NCBI RefSeq assembly: GCF_004791025.1
Contig: NZ_SRUO01000004.1
Coordinates: forward strand, 491,014 to 555,013
Source of the DNA: Mesorhizobium sp. M4B.F.Ca.ET.203.01.1.1
Lineage (GTDB): Bacteria; Pseudomonadota; Alphaproteobacteria; Rhizobiales; Rhizobiaceae
Length of the DNA: 64,000 nucleotides
Reading direction: 5' to 3'
In this document: positions 31,972 through 41,869 of the stretch, piece by piece
Layout of the letters: the number at the start of each line of letters is the position of its first letter
Position numbering within the stretch: the stretch's first letter is position 1
Notes under the pieces: generated by a model
The model's database searches: none
Told to the model about the DNA's origin: nothing
Seen by the model: only the letters and a program-made list of their open reading frames with translations
Program-made: the position numbers and the translations under genes

Positions 31972-34185
31972 TCAGTCCGGGACAAATTCAAGCATGATCG
32001 TCGACAGTGGCGGCAAAAGCATCGTCGCCGATACGCCTCCACCTTCCGCCCTGGCCTCGACCACGCCGCCATTGCCCTTGCCCGAACCGCCATAGGCCGA
32101 AGCGTCTGTGTTGATGATCTCGCGCCATTTGCCGGCCTTCGGCAGCGGCACGCGGTAATTTTCCCGCGGCACCGGCGTGAAGTTGGAGATGACGGCGATC
32201 GGATTGCCGTCTGGCGCGCTGCGCAGCCAGGCGAACACCGAATTCTCGCTGTCGTCGACGATCAGCCAGGAAAAGCCCTCCGGTTCACAGTCGCGCGCAT
32301 GCAGCGCCGGACGCGAGCGGTAGAGATAATTGAGGTCGCGCACTGTCTGCCAGATACCGCGATGCGGAGCGTGGTCAAGCAAGTCCCAGTCTAGGGCCCG
32401 CGCCTCGCTCCATTCGCGGCGCTGGGCGAATTCCTGGCCCATGAACAGGAGCTTCTTGCCGGGGTAACCCCACATGAAGGCGTAATAGGCGCGCAAGGTC
32501 GCGAATTTCTGCCAGTCGTCGCCGGCCATCTTGCCCAGCAGCGTGCCCTTGCCGTGCACGACCTCGTCATGGGAGAGCGGCAGGACGAAGTTCTCGGAGA
32601 AGGCGTAGACAAGGCCGAAGGTGATGTCGTTGTGGTGATGCTTGCGGTAGATCGGCTCCTTGGAGAAATACTCCAGCGTGTCGTGCATGAAGCCCATGTT
32701 CCACTTGAAGCCGAAGCCCAGCCCGCCCTCATGCACCGGCCGCGACACTTTCGGCCATGAGGTCGATTCCTCGGCGATCGTCACCACGCCGGGATGGTGG
32801 CCGTAGACCTCCTTGTTCATCTTCTGCAGGAAGGCGACTGCCTCGAGGTTTTCGCGTCCGCCCTTCTCGTTGGGGATCCATTCGCCGGCCTTGCGCGAGT
32901 AGTCGAGGTAGAGCATCGAGGCCACCGCGTCGACGCGCAAACCGTCGACATGGTATTTCTCGGCCCAGAACAGCGCGTTGTTAACCAGGAACGACACCAC
33001 CTCGCGGCGGCCGAAATTGTAGATCGCGGTGTTCCAGTCGGGGTGGAAGCCCTGGCGCGGATCCTCGTGCTCGTAGAGCGCGGTGCCGTCGAAGCGGGCG
33101 AGACCATGCGCGTCGACGGGAAAATGCGCCGGCACCCAGTCGAGGATGACGCCGATGCCGGCGCGATGCGCGCCGTCGACGAAACGGGCAAAGCCGTCGG
33201 GGTCGCCGAAACGGGCGGTCGGCGCGTAGAGGCCGGTGGTCTGGTAGCCCCAGGAGGGGTCGTAGGGGTGCTCGGAGATCGGCAGGAATTCGATATGGGT
33301 GAAGCCGCTGTCGGCGACGTAGGGGATCAGCCGCGCGGCGAGTTCGTCCCAGCTCAGGAACGTGCCGTCGTCGCGAAGCTGCCAGGAGCCGGCGTGGACC
33401 TCGTAGATCGAGATCGCCTCGCGCCTGGGGTCGGCACTGCGCCAGAACGTGCGGTGCGCCTCGTCGCCCCACTCATGCGCCATCGGCGGCGCCGTCACCG
33501 AGGCGGTGGCCGGGCGCAGTTCCGACTCGAAGGCGAACGGATCGGCCTTCAGCGGCAGCCGCACGCCGTCGGGGGCGATGATCTCGAACTTGTAGGGCTG
33601 GCCCGCGCCGATATCGGGGATGAACAGTTCCCAGATGCCGGTGTCGCGGCGGTCGCGCATCGTGTGTCGGCGCCCGTCCCATTCGTTGAATGCGCCGACC
33701 ACCGAGACGCGCCGCGCATTGGGCGCCCAGACGGCGAAATGCACGCCGGTGGCGCCCTCATGGTCGATGACATGGGCGCCGAGCTTGTCGAAGAGCCTCA
33801 GATGCGAGCCCTCGGCGATATAGTAGTCGTCCAACGGGCCGAGCACCGGGCCGAAGGAATAGGGATCGGTCAGCCACCAGTCGCCGCCGGCATTCCTGGC
33901 ATGATAGCGCAGCGGCTGACGCTTCCTGAGCGTGAGCTTGCCCTCGAAGAAACCCGCATCGTCGCGTCGCGACAGCTCGCCTGCCGCCTTGCCGCTCAGC
34001 GTGTAGGCGGTGACGAACTCGGCGTTCGGGACGAAGCAGCGGGCAACAAAACCCTTGCCGGCCTCATGCACGCCGAGAACCGCGAAGGGATCGCCATGCG
34101 TGCCGGCGACAATCGCCGCGACATCGCCGGCTGGCGCCAGTCCGTCCGGCCCGCTCGTCGCAGCGGTCGCGCGCGGCTTCCTCAT
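31972..34185 (-). CDS. glgB: 1,4-alpha-glucan branching enzyme GlgB
   Basis: The 737-residue enzyme introduces alpha-1,6 branches in glycogen. An N-terminal extension and a CBM48 domain ([20 protein letters not shown]) precede a GH13 barrel. The barrel has YEVHAGSWQ, the nucleophile block [18 protein letters not shown], the acid block [11 protein letters not shown] and the [15 protein letters not shown] block, all diagnostic for GlgB. The start is taken as the ATG with GGGAGGG about eleven bases upstream; a GTG eight codons earlier would give 745 residues. It lies between glgP, 149 bases upstream, and glgC. Confidence 0.94.
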   Translation of the reverse strand: MRKPRATAATSGPDGLAPAGDVAAIVAGTHGDPFAVLGVHEAGKGFVARCFVPNAEFVTAYTLSGKAAGELSRRDDAGFFEGKLTLRKRQPLRYHARNAGGDWWLTDPYSFGPVLGPLDDYYIAEGSHLRLFDKLGAHVIDHEGATGVHFAVWAPNARRVSVVGAFNEWDGRRHTMRDRRDTGIWELFIPDIGAGQPYKFEIIAPDGVRLPLKADPFAFESELRPATASVTAPPMAHEWGDEAHRTFWRSADPRREAISIYEVHAGSWQLRDDGTFLSWDELAARLIPYVADSGFTHIEFLPISEHPYDPSWGYQTTGLYAPTARFGDPDGFARFVDGAHRAGIGVILDWVPAHFPVDAHGLARFDGTALYEHEDPRQGFHPDWNTAIYNFGRREVVSFLVNNALFWAEKYHVDGLRVDAVASMLYLDYSRKAGEWIPNEKGGRENLEAVAFLQKMNKEVYGHHPGVVTIAEESTSWPKVSRPVHEGGLGFGFKWNMGFMHDTLEYFSKEPIYRKHHHNDITFGLVYAFSENFVLPLSHDEVVHGKGTLLGKMAGDDWQKFATLRAYYAFMWGYPGKKLLFMGQEFAQRREWSEARALDWDLLDHAPHRGIWQTVRDLNYLYRSRPALHARDCEPEGFSWLIVDDSENSVFAWLRSAPDGNPIAVISNFTPVPRENYRVPLPKAGKWREIINTDASAYGGSGKGNGGVVEARAEGGGVSATMLLPPLSTIMLEFVPD

Positions 34186-34333
34186 CAGGCGGTCGCCCTC
34201 CCTGGGCACTCGTATTCAAATACTAGCGGAGGTTTGACTTCGACATCTGCATCGCCGACTGGTCCTGGATCGGTCGCAAGTGTCAAACTCACTCCACTAG
34301 GGGCCACGTTGTTCGTGACCTCATGCAATCATA

Positions 34334-36796
34334 TCAGACGGGCACGTTCCAGATTTCTTTCGCATATTGGCGGATCGTGCGATCGGAAGAGAACCAGCCG
34401 ACGCGAGCGACGTTGCGGATGGCGCGCGCGTACCAGTCGGGGCTGTTGCGCCAGACGGTATCGACGTCGCGCTGGGTGGCCGCGTAAGTGTCGAAGTCGG
34501 CCGCCACCATGAACCAGTCGCTGTTGTAGAGGCCGTCGATCAATGCGCGGTAGCGCTGCGGATCGTCAGGAGAGAAGACGCCCGAGGAGATGGCAGCGAG
34601 CGCCTGCGAAAGTTCCGGCGAGCCTTCGATCACCGCGCGCGGATTGTAGCCGTTGTTGCGCCGCTCGGCGACCTCGGCGGTGGTCAGGCCGAAGATGAAG
34701 ATGTTGTCGTCGCCGACGCATTCCTTGATCTCGACATTGGCGCCGTCCAGCGTGCCGATGGTCAGCGCGCCGTTCAGCGCGAACTTCATGTTGCCGGTGC
34801 CGGAGGCTTCCATGCCGGCGGTCGAGATCTGCTCGGAAAGGTCCGCGGCCGGCATCAGCACTTCGGCCAGGCTGACATTGTAGTTCGGCACGAACACGAC
34901 CTTGAGCAGGCCGCGCACCGCCGGATCGCGGTTGATGACCCTGGCGACGTCGTTGGCGAGTTTGATGATCAGCTTGGCGTTGTGGTAGCTCGGCGCCGCC
35001 TTGCCGCCGAAGAATTTTACGCGCGGCATCCAGTCGCGCTCGGGGTGCGAGCGGATCTGGTCGTAGAGCGCGACGGCTTCCAGGATGTTGAGCAGCTGGC
35101 GCTTGTATTCGTGGATGCGCTTGACCTGGATGTCGAACAGCGCCGAGGGGTCGAGCTTGATGCCGAGCCGGTCGGCGACCAGGTTGGCGAGTCTCGACTT
35201 GTTCGCCCGCTTCACCGCCGCGAACTTCTCGCGGAAGGTGGCGTCGCCGGCAAAGGCGTCGAGCCCCTTGATGGCGTCGATATCGTCCAGGAAGCGGTCG
35301 CCGATCGCCTCGCGGGCAAGCGCGGTGAGGCCGGGATTGCACTGGATCAGCCAGCGCCGCGGCGTGATGCCGTTGGTCTTGTTGTTGATGCGGTCGGGAT
35401 AGAGCTTGTGGAGGTCGGCGAACACCGTCTCCTTCATCAGCTCGGTGTGCAGCGCCGAGACGCCGTTGATCGAATGCGAGCCGACGAAGGCCAGATTGCC
35501 CATGCGCACGCGGCGGTCGCCATTCTCCTGGATCAGCGAGATGCGGCTGATCTGCTCGCCCGAGAACTTGTTGGTGGCGCGCGCCTCCAGAAGCACCTCG
35601 GCATTGATGGCGTAGACGATCTGCATGTGGCGCGGCAGCAGCCGCTCGAACAGCGGCACCGGCCAGCTTTCCAGCGCCTCCGGCAGCAGCGTGTGGTTGG
35701 TGTAGCCGAAGGTGCGCTTGGTGATGTCCCAGGCCTGGTCGAAATCCATGCCGTGGACGTCCATCAGGAGCCGCATCAGTTCGGGCACGGCGATCGCCGG
35801 ATGGGTGTCGTTGAGATGGATCGCCGCCTTGTCGGGCAGCGACTGCAGGTCGCCATATTGGCTGAGATGGCGCTGGACGATGTCCTGCAGCGAGGCGGTG
35901 GAGAAGAAATACTCCTGGCGCAGCCTGAGCTCCTGCCCGGCCATGTGGGAATCGGCGGGATAGAGCACGCGCGACAGGGCGTCGGCCTTGTTGCTTTCGG
36001 CCAGCGCGCCGATGTGGTCGCCAGCGTTGAACTTGTCGAGCAGGATCGGATCGATCGGCATGCCGGACCACAGCCGCAGCGTGTTGACGCGGTTGGCCCG
36101 CCAGCCGGCGACCGGCGTGTCGTAGGCGACCGCCAGCACATGCTCGGTCGGCTTCCAGACGTGGCGCTCGAGCCTGCCGTCCTTGGAGGTGATCGATTCC
36201 ACCGAGCCGCCGAAGCCGACCTCGAAGGAGCGCTCGCGGCGCTCGAACTCCCAGGGATTGCCGTGGTCGAGCCAGGTTTCCGGCAGCTCCACCTGCCAGC
36301 CGTCATGGATCTCCTGGCGGAACATGCCGTTGGCGTAGCGGATGCCGTAGCCATGCGCCGGAATGCCGACGGTGGCCATGCTCTCCATGAAGCAGGCGGC
36401 GAGCCGGCCAAGACCGCCATTACCGAGCGCGGCATCGGGTTCGAGCCCGGCGATGAGATCGAGGTCGACGCCGAGCGAGCGCAGCGCCTCGCGCATGTTG
36501 TCCATCAGGCCGAGATTGGAGAATGCGTCGCGCATCAGGCGGCCGATGAGGAATTCCAGCGACAGGTAGTAGACGCGCTTTTCCTGCTGGGCGTAGGCCT
36601 CCTGCGTGGCCTGCATCCACTGATCGACGACGCGGTCGCGCACGACCTTGATCGATGCGGTGAGCCAGTCGTACTGGGTGGCGACGTTGGTGCCCTTGCC
36701 GACCCTGTATTTGAGGGCCAGCAAGACCTCGTCGGCGAGCGTCTTGGGGTCGGGGATTTCCAGGATGGGAGCTTCGGTCGTCATCGCGCTTGTCAT
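34334..36796 (-). CDS. glgP: Glycogen phosphorylase GlgP
   Basis: The 820-residue GT35 enzyme phosphorolyses glycogen to glucose-1-phosphate. The PLP-binding region EASGTGNMKFALNGALTIGT near residue 665 has the lysine that holds the cofactor, and DGANVEI follows it. The N-terminal half carries GNGGLGRLAACFMESMAT and the active-site tower region NDTHPAIAVPEL. The length is normal for bacterial phosphorylases. GAGAGG precedes the ATG. It is the first gene of the glycogen run, so degradation and synthesis genes share one transcript. Confidence 0.95.
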   Translation of the reverse strand: MTSAMTTEAPILEIPDPKTLADEVLLALKYRVGKGTNVATQYDWLTASIKVVRDRVVDQWMQATQEAYAQQEKRVYYLSLEFLIGRLMRDAFSNLGLMDNMREALRSLGVDLDLIAGLEPDAALGNGGLGRLAACFMESMATVGIPAHGYGIRYANGMFRQEIHDGWQVELPETWLDHGNPWEFERRERSFEVGFGGSVESITSKDGRLERHVWKPTEHVLAVAYDTPVAGWRANRVNTLRLWSGMPIDPILLDKFNAGDHIGALAESNKADALSRVLYPADSHMAGQELRLRQEYFFSTASLQDIVQRHLSQYGDLQSLPDKAAIHLNDTHPAIAVPELMRLLMDVHGMDFDQAWDITKRTFGYTNHTLLPEALESWPVPLFERLLPRHMQIVYAINAEVLLEARATNKFSGEQISRISLIQENGDRRVRMGNLAFVGSHSINGVSALHTELMKETVFADLHKLYPDRINNKTNGITPRRWLIQCNPGLTALAREAIGDRFLDDIDAIKGLDAFAGDATFREKFAAVKRANKSRLANLVADRLGIKLDPSALFDIQVKRIHEYKRQLLNILEAVALYDQIRSHPERDWMPRVKFFGGKAAPSYHNAKLIIKLANDVARVINRDPAVRGLLKVVFVPNYNVSLAEVLMPAADLSEQISTAGMEASGTGNMKFALNGALTIGTLDGANVEIKECVGDDNIFIFGLTTAEVAERRNNGYNPRAVIEGSPELSQALAAISSGVFSPDDPQRYRALIDGLYNSDWFMVAADFDTYAATQRDVDTVWRNSPDWYARAIRNVARVGWFSSDRTIRQYAKEIWNVPV

Positions 36797-36936
36797 GTCG
36801 CCTCTCGTGCGGTTGCCATGATCATACCGGCTTTCACGGTTCCTCCCACCCTACCCCAGTGCATTGCAGCATATATTCAATCGATTAGGTCGACAGGCAA
36901 CCGATTCATCTGCGGCAAATTACCCGTCGCGGCGAA

Positions 36937-37719
36937 TCAGGCGGCCAGCGCGTCCTCCGGCGGCTTCTTGGCGCCGGTCATCAGGGCGACGGCATCCGAC
37001 ATGGAAATCTGCTTCGGATCGACGACGCACAGGCGCCGTCCGAGCCGGTGGATGTGGATGCGGTCGGCGACCTCGAACACATGCGGCATGTTGTGCGAGA
37101 TGAGCACGATCGGCAGGCCGCGCTTCTTGACGTCGAGGATCAGTTCCAGCACGCGGCGGCTTTCCTTGACGCCGAGGGCGGCGGTCGGCTCGTCCATGAT
37201 CACCACTTTCGAGCCGAAGGCGGCGGCGCGCGCCACCGCGACGCCCTGGCGCTGGCCGCCCGAGAGCGTTTCGACCGCCTGGCTGATGTTCTGGATGGTC
37301 ATCAGGCCGAGTTCGGTGAGCTTGTCGCGGGCGCGCTTTTCCATCGCCGGACGGTCGAGCATGCGCAGCCAGCTGCCGAGCGGGCCAGGTTTGCGGATCT
37401 CGCGGCCGAGGAACATGTTGTCGGCGATCGACAGCGCCGGCGACAAAGCGAGGTTCTGGTAGACAGTCTCGATGCCGGCTTCTCGAGCCTCCATCGGCGA
37501 CTTGAAGGCAACGGCTTTGCCTTCAAGCTTGATTTCCCCTTCGTCGGGCACCGCCGCGCCGGAAATCGCCTTGATGAGCGATGATTTGCCGGCGCCGTTG
37601 TCGCCGATCACCGCCAGGATTTCGCCCGGATAGAGGTCGAAATCGGCATTGTCGAGGGCGGTGACACGACCATAGCGCTTGGTGAGACCGCGCGCGGTGA
37701 GGATGGGTTCCTGGGTCAT
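36937..37719 (-). CDS. frcA: Sugar ABC transporter ATPase, FrcA type
   Basis: The 260-residue single-domain ATPase energises the fructose-type importer. Walker A is GDNGAGKSSL near residue 38, the signature is LSGGQRQGVAVARA near residue 140, and Walker B is VVIMDEPTAALG. Single-domain sugar ATPases of this length are characteristic of S. meliloti FrcA, unlike the double-domain RbsA. The start is fixed by context: the ATG lies two bases beyond the frcC stop. A reading frame extending far into frcC is a shadow. Confidence 0.9.
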   Translation of the reverse strand: MTQEPILTARGLTKRYGRVTALDNADFDLYPGEILAVIGDNGAGKSSLIKAISGAAVPDEGEIKLEGKAVAFKSPMEAREAGIETVYQNLALSPALSIADNMFLGREIRKPGPLGSWLRMLDRPAMEKRARDKLTELGLMTIQNISQAVETLSGGQRQGVAVARAAAFGSKVVIMDEPTAALGVKESRRVLELILDVKKRGLPIVLISHNMPHVFEVADRIHIHRLGRRLCVVDPKQISMSDAVALMTGAKKPPEDALAA

Positions 37720-37721
37720 GA

Positions 37722-38786
37722 TTATGCCGAAACCTTTCTGATCCATTGATCGACCGCCACGGCGCCGATGATCAGCACGCCGGTGAGCAGCACTTTCCAT
37801 TGCGGATCGGCGCCCATCATGTTGAGACCCATCGAGACGACGCCGACGATCATGGCGCCGAACAACGTGCCGAGGATCGAGCCGCGGCCGCCGAAGAGCG
37901 AGATGCCGCCGATCACCGTCGCGGTGATGGCTTGCAGATTGTAGTCGGTGACGGCAGCCGACGGTGAGATCGAGCCGTTGCGGCCGATCGAGACCCAGGC
38001 CGCGAAAGCGGCGATCAGCCCGGCAAGGGCATAGACCGTGATCAGTACCTTCTTGGTCTGGATGCCCGACAGTTTCGCAGCCTCCTGATCGTCGCCGACG
38101 GCATAGACATGGCGGCCCCAGGCGGTGTGGTTGAGCACGTACCAAAGCACTCCCACCAGCACGACCGTGGCAATGACGCCGGCTGTCAGCACGGCGGAGC
38201 CGACCCTGAAGCTCATCGCGAACAGGTGCAGCAGCGGCGCCTGCGCATCGACATCGGCATCGCGGATCGTCTCATTGGCCGAATAGATGAAATTCGTGGC
38301 CATGACGATGTTCCAGGTGCCGAGCGTGACGATGAACGGCGGCAGCTTCATGTAGGCGACCAAAAGGCCGTTGAGCAGCCCGCAGGCGGCGCCGGCGGCA
38401 AGGCCGACGATAACGGCGAGGATGGTCGGCATACCGTAGGTGATGGCGCAGTTGCCCATGATGACGGCCGAAATCACCATGATCACGCCGATCGACAGGT
38501 CGATGCCGGCGGTCAGGATGACCAGCGTCTGGGCGGCGCCCAGAATACCGACGATGGCGATCTGCTGCAGGATCAGCGTCAGCGTGTAGGACGAAAAGAA
38601 CCGTCCGCCGATGGCGATGCCGAAGATGATGATCGACAAGACCAGCACGATCAGCGGCACAGCGGCCGGCGTGGAGTGCAGGAAATGCTGGGCGCGCTTG
38701 ACGAACGACTTGCCGTGCTCATCGAAGGCGGCGACGCTGGTGTCGCTGCTCGAGAGAACCTTCTCGAATTCCTGAATCTGAGACAT
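37722..38786 (-). CDS. frcC: Sugar ABC transporter permease, FrcC type
   Basis: The 354-residue permease of the ribose/xylose/fructose family has about eight to ten transmembrane helices after a hydrophilic N-terminus of roughly 50 residues. Family landmarks are TAGIDLSIGVIMVISAV and GRHVYAVGDDQEAAKLSGI, the latter being the cytoplasmic ATPase-contact loop. The segment LFGGRGSILGTLFGA is also typical. The start is the ATG of MSQIQEFEK, ten codons inside the longest frame. It forms the channel of the FrcBCA importer and is two bases from frcA. Confidence 0.88.
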   Translation of the reverse strand: MSQIQEFEKVLSSSDTSVAAFDEHGKSFVKRAQHFLHSTPAAVPLIVLVLSIIIFGIAIGGRFFSSYTLTLILQQIAIVGILGAAQTLVILTAGIDLSIGVIMVISAVIMGNCAITYGMPTILAVIVGLAAGAACGLLNGLLVAYMKLPPFIVTLGTWNIVMATNFIYSANETIRDADVDAQAPLLHLFAMSFRVGSAVLTAGVIATVVLVGVLWYVLNHTAWGRHVYAVGDDQEAAKLSGIQTKKVLITVYALAGLIAAFAAWVSIGRNGSISPSAAVTDYNLQAITATVIGGISLFGGRGSILGTLFGAMIVGVVSMGLNMMGADPQWKVLLTGVLIIGAVAVDQWIRKVSA

Positions 38787-38893
38787 ATCTCCTCCCGTCT
38801 GCGCGGAGCTTCTCACGGCTCCCCGTCCCGTTCACGCATTCCGGTCTGTCGCCTGGATTGTCAGCGCCAACGAAAGCGCATCGTCCACCCGAT

Positions 38894-38920
38894 GCGGCCG
38901 GGGATCAAGCCCCCAGCCGC
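38894..38920 (-). terminator. Hairpin between frcB and frcC (attenuator candidate)
   Basis: GCGGCCGGGG and CCCCAGCCGC form a 10-bp stem with one G-U-type pair when read on the minus strand, around a 7-base loop. It lies 28 bases beyond the frcB stop, in the 161-base gap before frcC. It may limit read-through, so that binding protein is made in excess. Confidence 0.55.
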
Positions 38921-38947
38921 AAGGTTTATGTGCCGGTCAGCCCAGCA

Positions 38948-39982
38948 TCAGCCCCAGCACTTGGCGAGGCCTTCCTTGGTGTCGATCGACTTGACGCCGT
39001 TGGCCGGCTTGTCGGTGACGAGGTTGACGCCCGTATCGAAGAAGTTCTTGCCTTCGGTCGGCTTCGGCTTGGTGCCGTCCTTGGCGAAGGCGGCGATCGC
39101 CTCGATGCCGAGCGCGGCCATCTGCAGCGGATATTGCTGCGAGGTGGCGCCGATGACGCCTTCGGTTACCGACTTGACGCCGGGGCAGCCGCCGTCGACC
39201 GAGACGATCAGCACCTGCTTCTCGAGGCCAACTGCCTTGAGCGCCTGGTAGGCGCCGACGGCGGCCGGCTCGTTGATGGTGTGGATGACGTTGATGGTGT
39301 TGTCCTTCTGCAGGAGGTTCTCCATCGCCTTGCGGCCACCCTCTTCGTTGCCGTTGGTCACGTCATGGCCAACGATGCGCGGATCGTCCTCATCGCCGAT
39401 CTTGTTGGGGTCCTTCACGTCGATGCCGTAGCCCATCATGAAGCCCTGGTCGCGCAGGACGTCCACGGTCGGCTGCGACGGGGTCAGGTCGAGGAAGCCG
39501 ATCTTGGCGTCCTTGGCCTTGTCGCCAAGCGTCGCAGCGGCCCAGGCGCCGATCAGCTTGCCGGCTTCGAGGTTGTCCGTGGCGAAGGTCGCGTCGGCCG
39601 CATCGATCGGATCGAGCGGGGTGTCGAGCGCGATCACCAGCAGGCCGGCGTCACGCGCCTTCTTCACCGTCGGCACGATGCCCTTGGTGTCGGACGCGGT
39701 GATCAGAATACCCTTGGCACCGTCGGCGATGCAGCTTTCGATCGCCGCAACCTGGCTCTCGCTGTCGCCGTCGATCTTGCCGGCATAGGTCTTGAGGTCG
39801 ACGCCAAGTTCCTTGGCCTTGGCGGTCGCGCCTTCCTTCATCTTGACGAAGAAGGGATTGGTGTCAGTCTTGGTGATCAGGCAGGCGCCGACGCCGGCGG
39901 CCGATGCCGTCGAGGCGAACGCCATCAGGCCCAACGCGGCGGCCGCGAACACGGTGGACTTCAGCAGTGCTTTCTTGGTCAC
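38948..39982 (-). CDS. frcB: Fructose-type ABC transporter binding protein FrcB
   Basis: The 344-residue periplasmic binding protein of the ribose-binding family has a signal peptide ending ASTASA before [10 protein letters not shown]. The sequence [27 protein letters not shown] and GEDD-like region around [14 protein letters not shown] match what I recall of S. meliloti FrcB, which binds fructose, ribose and mannose. Two cysteines near the start and end (CLITK, CWG) may form a disulfide. The start is a GTG with GGGAGG seven bases upstream. It is divergent from frcR across a 211-base regulatory region. Confidence 0.92.
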   Translation of the reverse strand: MTKKALLKSTVFAAAALGLMAFASTASAAGVGACLITKTDTNPFFVKMKEGATAKAKELGVDLKTYAGKIDGDSESQVAAIESCIADGAKGILITASDTKGIVPTVKKARDAGLLVIALDTPLDPIDAADATFATDNLEAGKLIGAWAAATLGDKAKDAKIGFLDLTPSQPTVDVLRDQGFMMGYGIDVKDPNKIGDEDDPRIVGHDVTNGNEEGGRKAMENLLQKDNTINVIHTINEPAAVGAYQALKAVGLEKQVLIVSVDGGCPGVKSVTEGVIGATSQQYPLQMAALGIEAIAAFAKDGTKPKPTEGKNFFDTGVNLVTDKPANGVKSIDTKEGLAKCWG

Positions 39983-40092
39983 GATTTTCCTCCCAGTGGA
40001 ACCATTGCGGACGCCGGGCCACCCGACGTCTCAAGCGCATCCAACCATTTCTCCCAGCGTGGACACCCCCTCAAAAGACACCACTCCGAGAC

Positions 40093-40134
40093 GGCTGTCA
40101 ATAATTAAATCACTCTTATTTATTATTGACAGCC
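40093..40134. promoter_or_regulatory. 42-bp inverted repeat between frcB and frcR (operator/divergent promoter candidate)
   Basis: GGCTGTCAATAAT at 40093-40105 and ATTATTGACAGCC at 40122-40134 are perfect 13-base inverted arms separated by a 16-base AT-rich spacer. Each arm contains TTGACA reading outward, towards frcR on one side and towards frcB on the other, so the palindrome could embed the -35 elements of both promoters. Weak -10-like hexamers lie 17 bases further on each side. FrcR, a ROK-family protein encoded next door, is the obvious binder. Confidence 0.7.
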
Positions 40135-40193
40135 TTGCGTCGTTCACTCATTCTGCACGAAAAGCATTGAGGGGAAACGACGGAGGAAACAGG

Positions 40194-41420
40194 GTGGAGA
40201 CCGGCATTGCGAGGCACGGTTCGCCCGAGGCGGCAGAGAGCCGCCTGCACCGCGGCACCAACCAGAGCGGCATGCGCGACCACAATGAGCGGCTTGTGCT
40301 GTCCCTGGTGCGCCAGCATGGCAGCCTCGCCAAATCCGACATAGCGCGCATGACCGGACTCTCGGCGCAGACCGTTTCGGTGATCATGCGCGAGCTGGAG
40401 GACGACAGGCTGCTGGTGCGCCAGGCGCCGCTGCGCGGAAGGATCGGCCAGCCCTCCATTCCCATGGCGCTCAACCCCGAAGGCGCTTTCTTCATCGGCC
40501 TCAAGATCGGCCGCCGCAGCGCCGAGCTGGTGCTGATCGACTTCCTCGGCAATGTGCGCTCGATGCTGCAGCACTCCTACCGCTATCCGGCGCCGCGCGA
40601 GACGGTGGAATTCGCGCTTTCCGGCATGACCAGGATGCGTGGCGAACTTACCCAGGCGCAGGACAAGCGCATTGCCGGGCTCGGCATCGCCATGCCGTTC
40701 GAATTGTGGAACTGGGCCGACACCGCCGGCGCGCCGCGCGAGATCATGGACGAGTGGCGCCATCGCGACATCCGCTCCGACATCCAGGCGCAGTGCGACT
40801 TCCCTGTCTACCTGCAGAACGACGCCACCTCGGCCTGCGGCGCCGAGCTCGTCTTCGGCCAGGCGGGCGGGGCGCGCGACTTCGTCTATTTCTACATCGG
40901 CGCCTTCGCCGGCGGCGGCATCGTGCTCAACGGCCGGCTGTTCGGCGGACCGACCGGCAATGCCGGCGCGCTCGGCTCGATGCCGGTGCCGGGGCCGGAC
41001 GGCAAGCCGACGCAGCTCATCGACGTGGCGTCGATCGCCATGCTGGAGAAGGCGCTCAACGCGCGCGGCGTCGAGGCCTCGCATCTGTGGACGTCGCCCG
41101 AGGACTGGGGCGAGATCGGCCCCGAGCTCGACCTATGGATCGCCGGCGCCGCGCAGGCCCTCGCCTACGCCATCGTCGCGGCCTCCTCGGTCATCGATTT
41201 CGAGGCGGCGGTGATCGACGGCTGGATGCCGCTCTCGGTGCGCGGCCGTCTCGTCGACGCGGTGAGAGTGGCCATCGGCACGATCGACGGCGAAGGCCTG
41301 AAGTTGCCGGCGGTGCGCGAAGGAACCGTCGGCATCCACGCGCGGGCACTTGGCGGCGCCAGCTTGCCGCTGTCGGAGCGCTTCCTGATCGGCTCGACCA
41401 CGATTTCCAGGAGCGCCTAA
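40194..41420 (+). CDS. frcR: ROK-family transcriptional regulator FrcR
   Basis: The 408-residue repressor-type ROK protein has an N-terminal winged helix (LVLSLVRQHGSLAKSDIARMTGLS, then QTVSVIMRELEDD) and a C-terminal sugar-kinase-like domain with QNDATSACGAELVFG. The start is taken as a GTG because GGAGG lies seven bases upstream; the more distal frame runs through the operator region. An ATG at 40272 is the fallback. ROK regulators sense sugars or sugar phosphates. It is divergent from frcB and leads a three-gene run with the mutarotase and the kinase. In S. meliloti a ROK gene frcR lies beside frcBCAK. Confidence 0.85.
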   Translation: METGIARHGSPEAAESRLHRGTNQSGMRDHNERLVLSLVRQHGSLAKSDIARMTGLSAQTVSVIMRELEDDRLLVRQAPLRGRIGQPSIPMALNPEGAFFIGLKIGRRSAELVLIDFLGNVRSMLQHSYRYPAPRETVEFALSGMTRMRGELTQAQDKRIAGLGIAMPFELWNWADTAGAPREIMDEWRHRDIRSDIQAQCDFPVYLQNDATSACGAELVFGQAGGARDFVYFYIGAFAGGGIVLNGRLFGGPTGNAGALGSMPVPGPDGKPTQLIDVASIAMLEKALNARGVEASHLWTSPEDWGEIGPELDLWIAGAAQALAYAIVAASSVIDFEAAVIDGWMPLSVRGRLVDAVRVAIGTIDGEGLKLPAVREGTVGIHARALGGASLPLSERFLIGSTTISRSA

Positions 41421-41422
41421 GC

Positions 41423-41869
41423 ATGCTGATCGGCATCCCCTCGCTGCTCGGCCCGGAGCTTCTGGCAACGCTGCGCGCCATGGGCCATGGCGACGAGATC
41501 GCGCTTGTCGACGGCAACTACCCGGCCGAGCAGCAGGCGCATCGGCTGATCCGCGCCGACGGCCATCACATGGTTCCCGTGCTCGACGCGATATTGAGCG
41601 TGCTGCCGGTGGACGACGCCGTGCCGGAGGCGCTGTTTCGCGCCTCGGTCAAGGGCGATCCGGCGCTCGCCGATCCGGTCCACCATGAGATGGAAGCGGT
41701 ATGCGCCAGGCGCGCGCCCGGCCACAAGGTGGTTGCGCTGGCCGGCGCCGATTTCTATGCACGGGTCAAGGCCGCGCATGCGATCGTCGCCACCAGCGAA
41801 CCCCGGCTCTATGCCAACATCATCATCCGCAAGGGCGTGATCTATCCGCCGGAAAGCCAGACATCATGA
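41423..41869 (+). CDS. RbsD/FucU-family sugar mutarotase
   Basis: The 148-residue protein matches the RbsD/FucU fold family, which catalyses anomer interconversion of sugars. It begins LIGIPSLLGPELLATLRAMGHGDEIALVDGNYPA, where the histidine and aspartate are the usual catalytic residues, and ends with the YANIIIRKGVIYP block. The substrate could be ribose, fucose or fructose anomers; in this locus conversion to the form accepted by the neighbouring kinase or transporter is a reasonable inference. The ATG lies two bases after the frcR stop, and the gene overlaps the kinase by four bases. Confidence 0.85.
   Translation: MLIGIPSLLGPELLATLRAMGHGDEIALVDGNYPAEQQAHRLIRADGHHMVPVLDAILSVLPVDDAVPEALFRASVKGDPALADPVHHEMEAVCARRAPGHKVVALAGADFYARVKAAHAIVATSEPRLYANIIIRKGVIYPPESQTS

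Noticed and set aside
34367..37462. A plus-strand frame of about 1030 codons opposite glgP and frcA
   Set aside because: Same reason: it lies over well-supported genes and has no recognisable domain.
39792..40193. N-terminal extension of FrcR through the divergent intergenic region
   Set aside because: It would run through the 42-bp palindrome and into frcB; the GTG at 40194 has a strong ribosome binding site.
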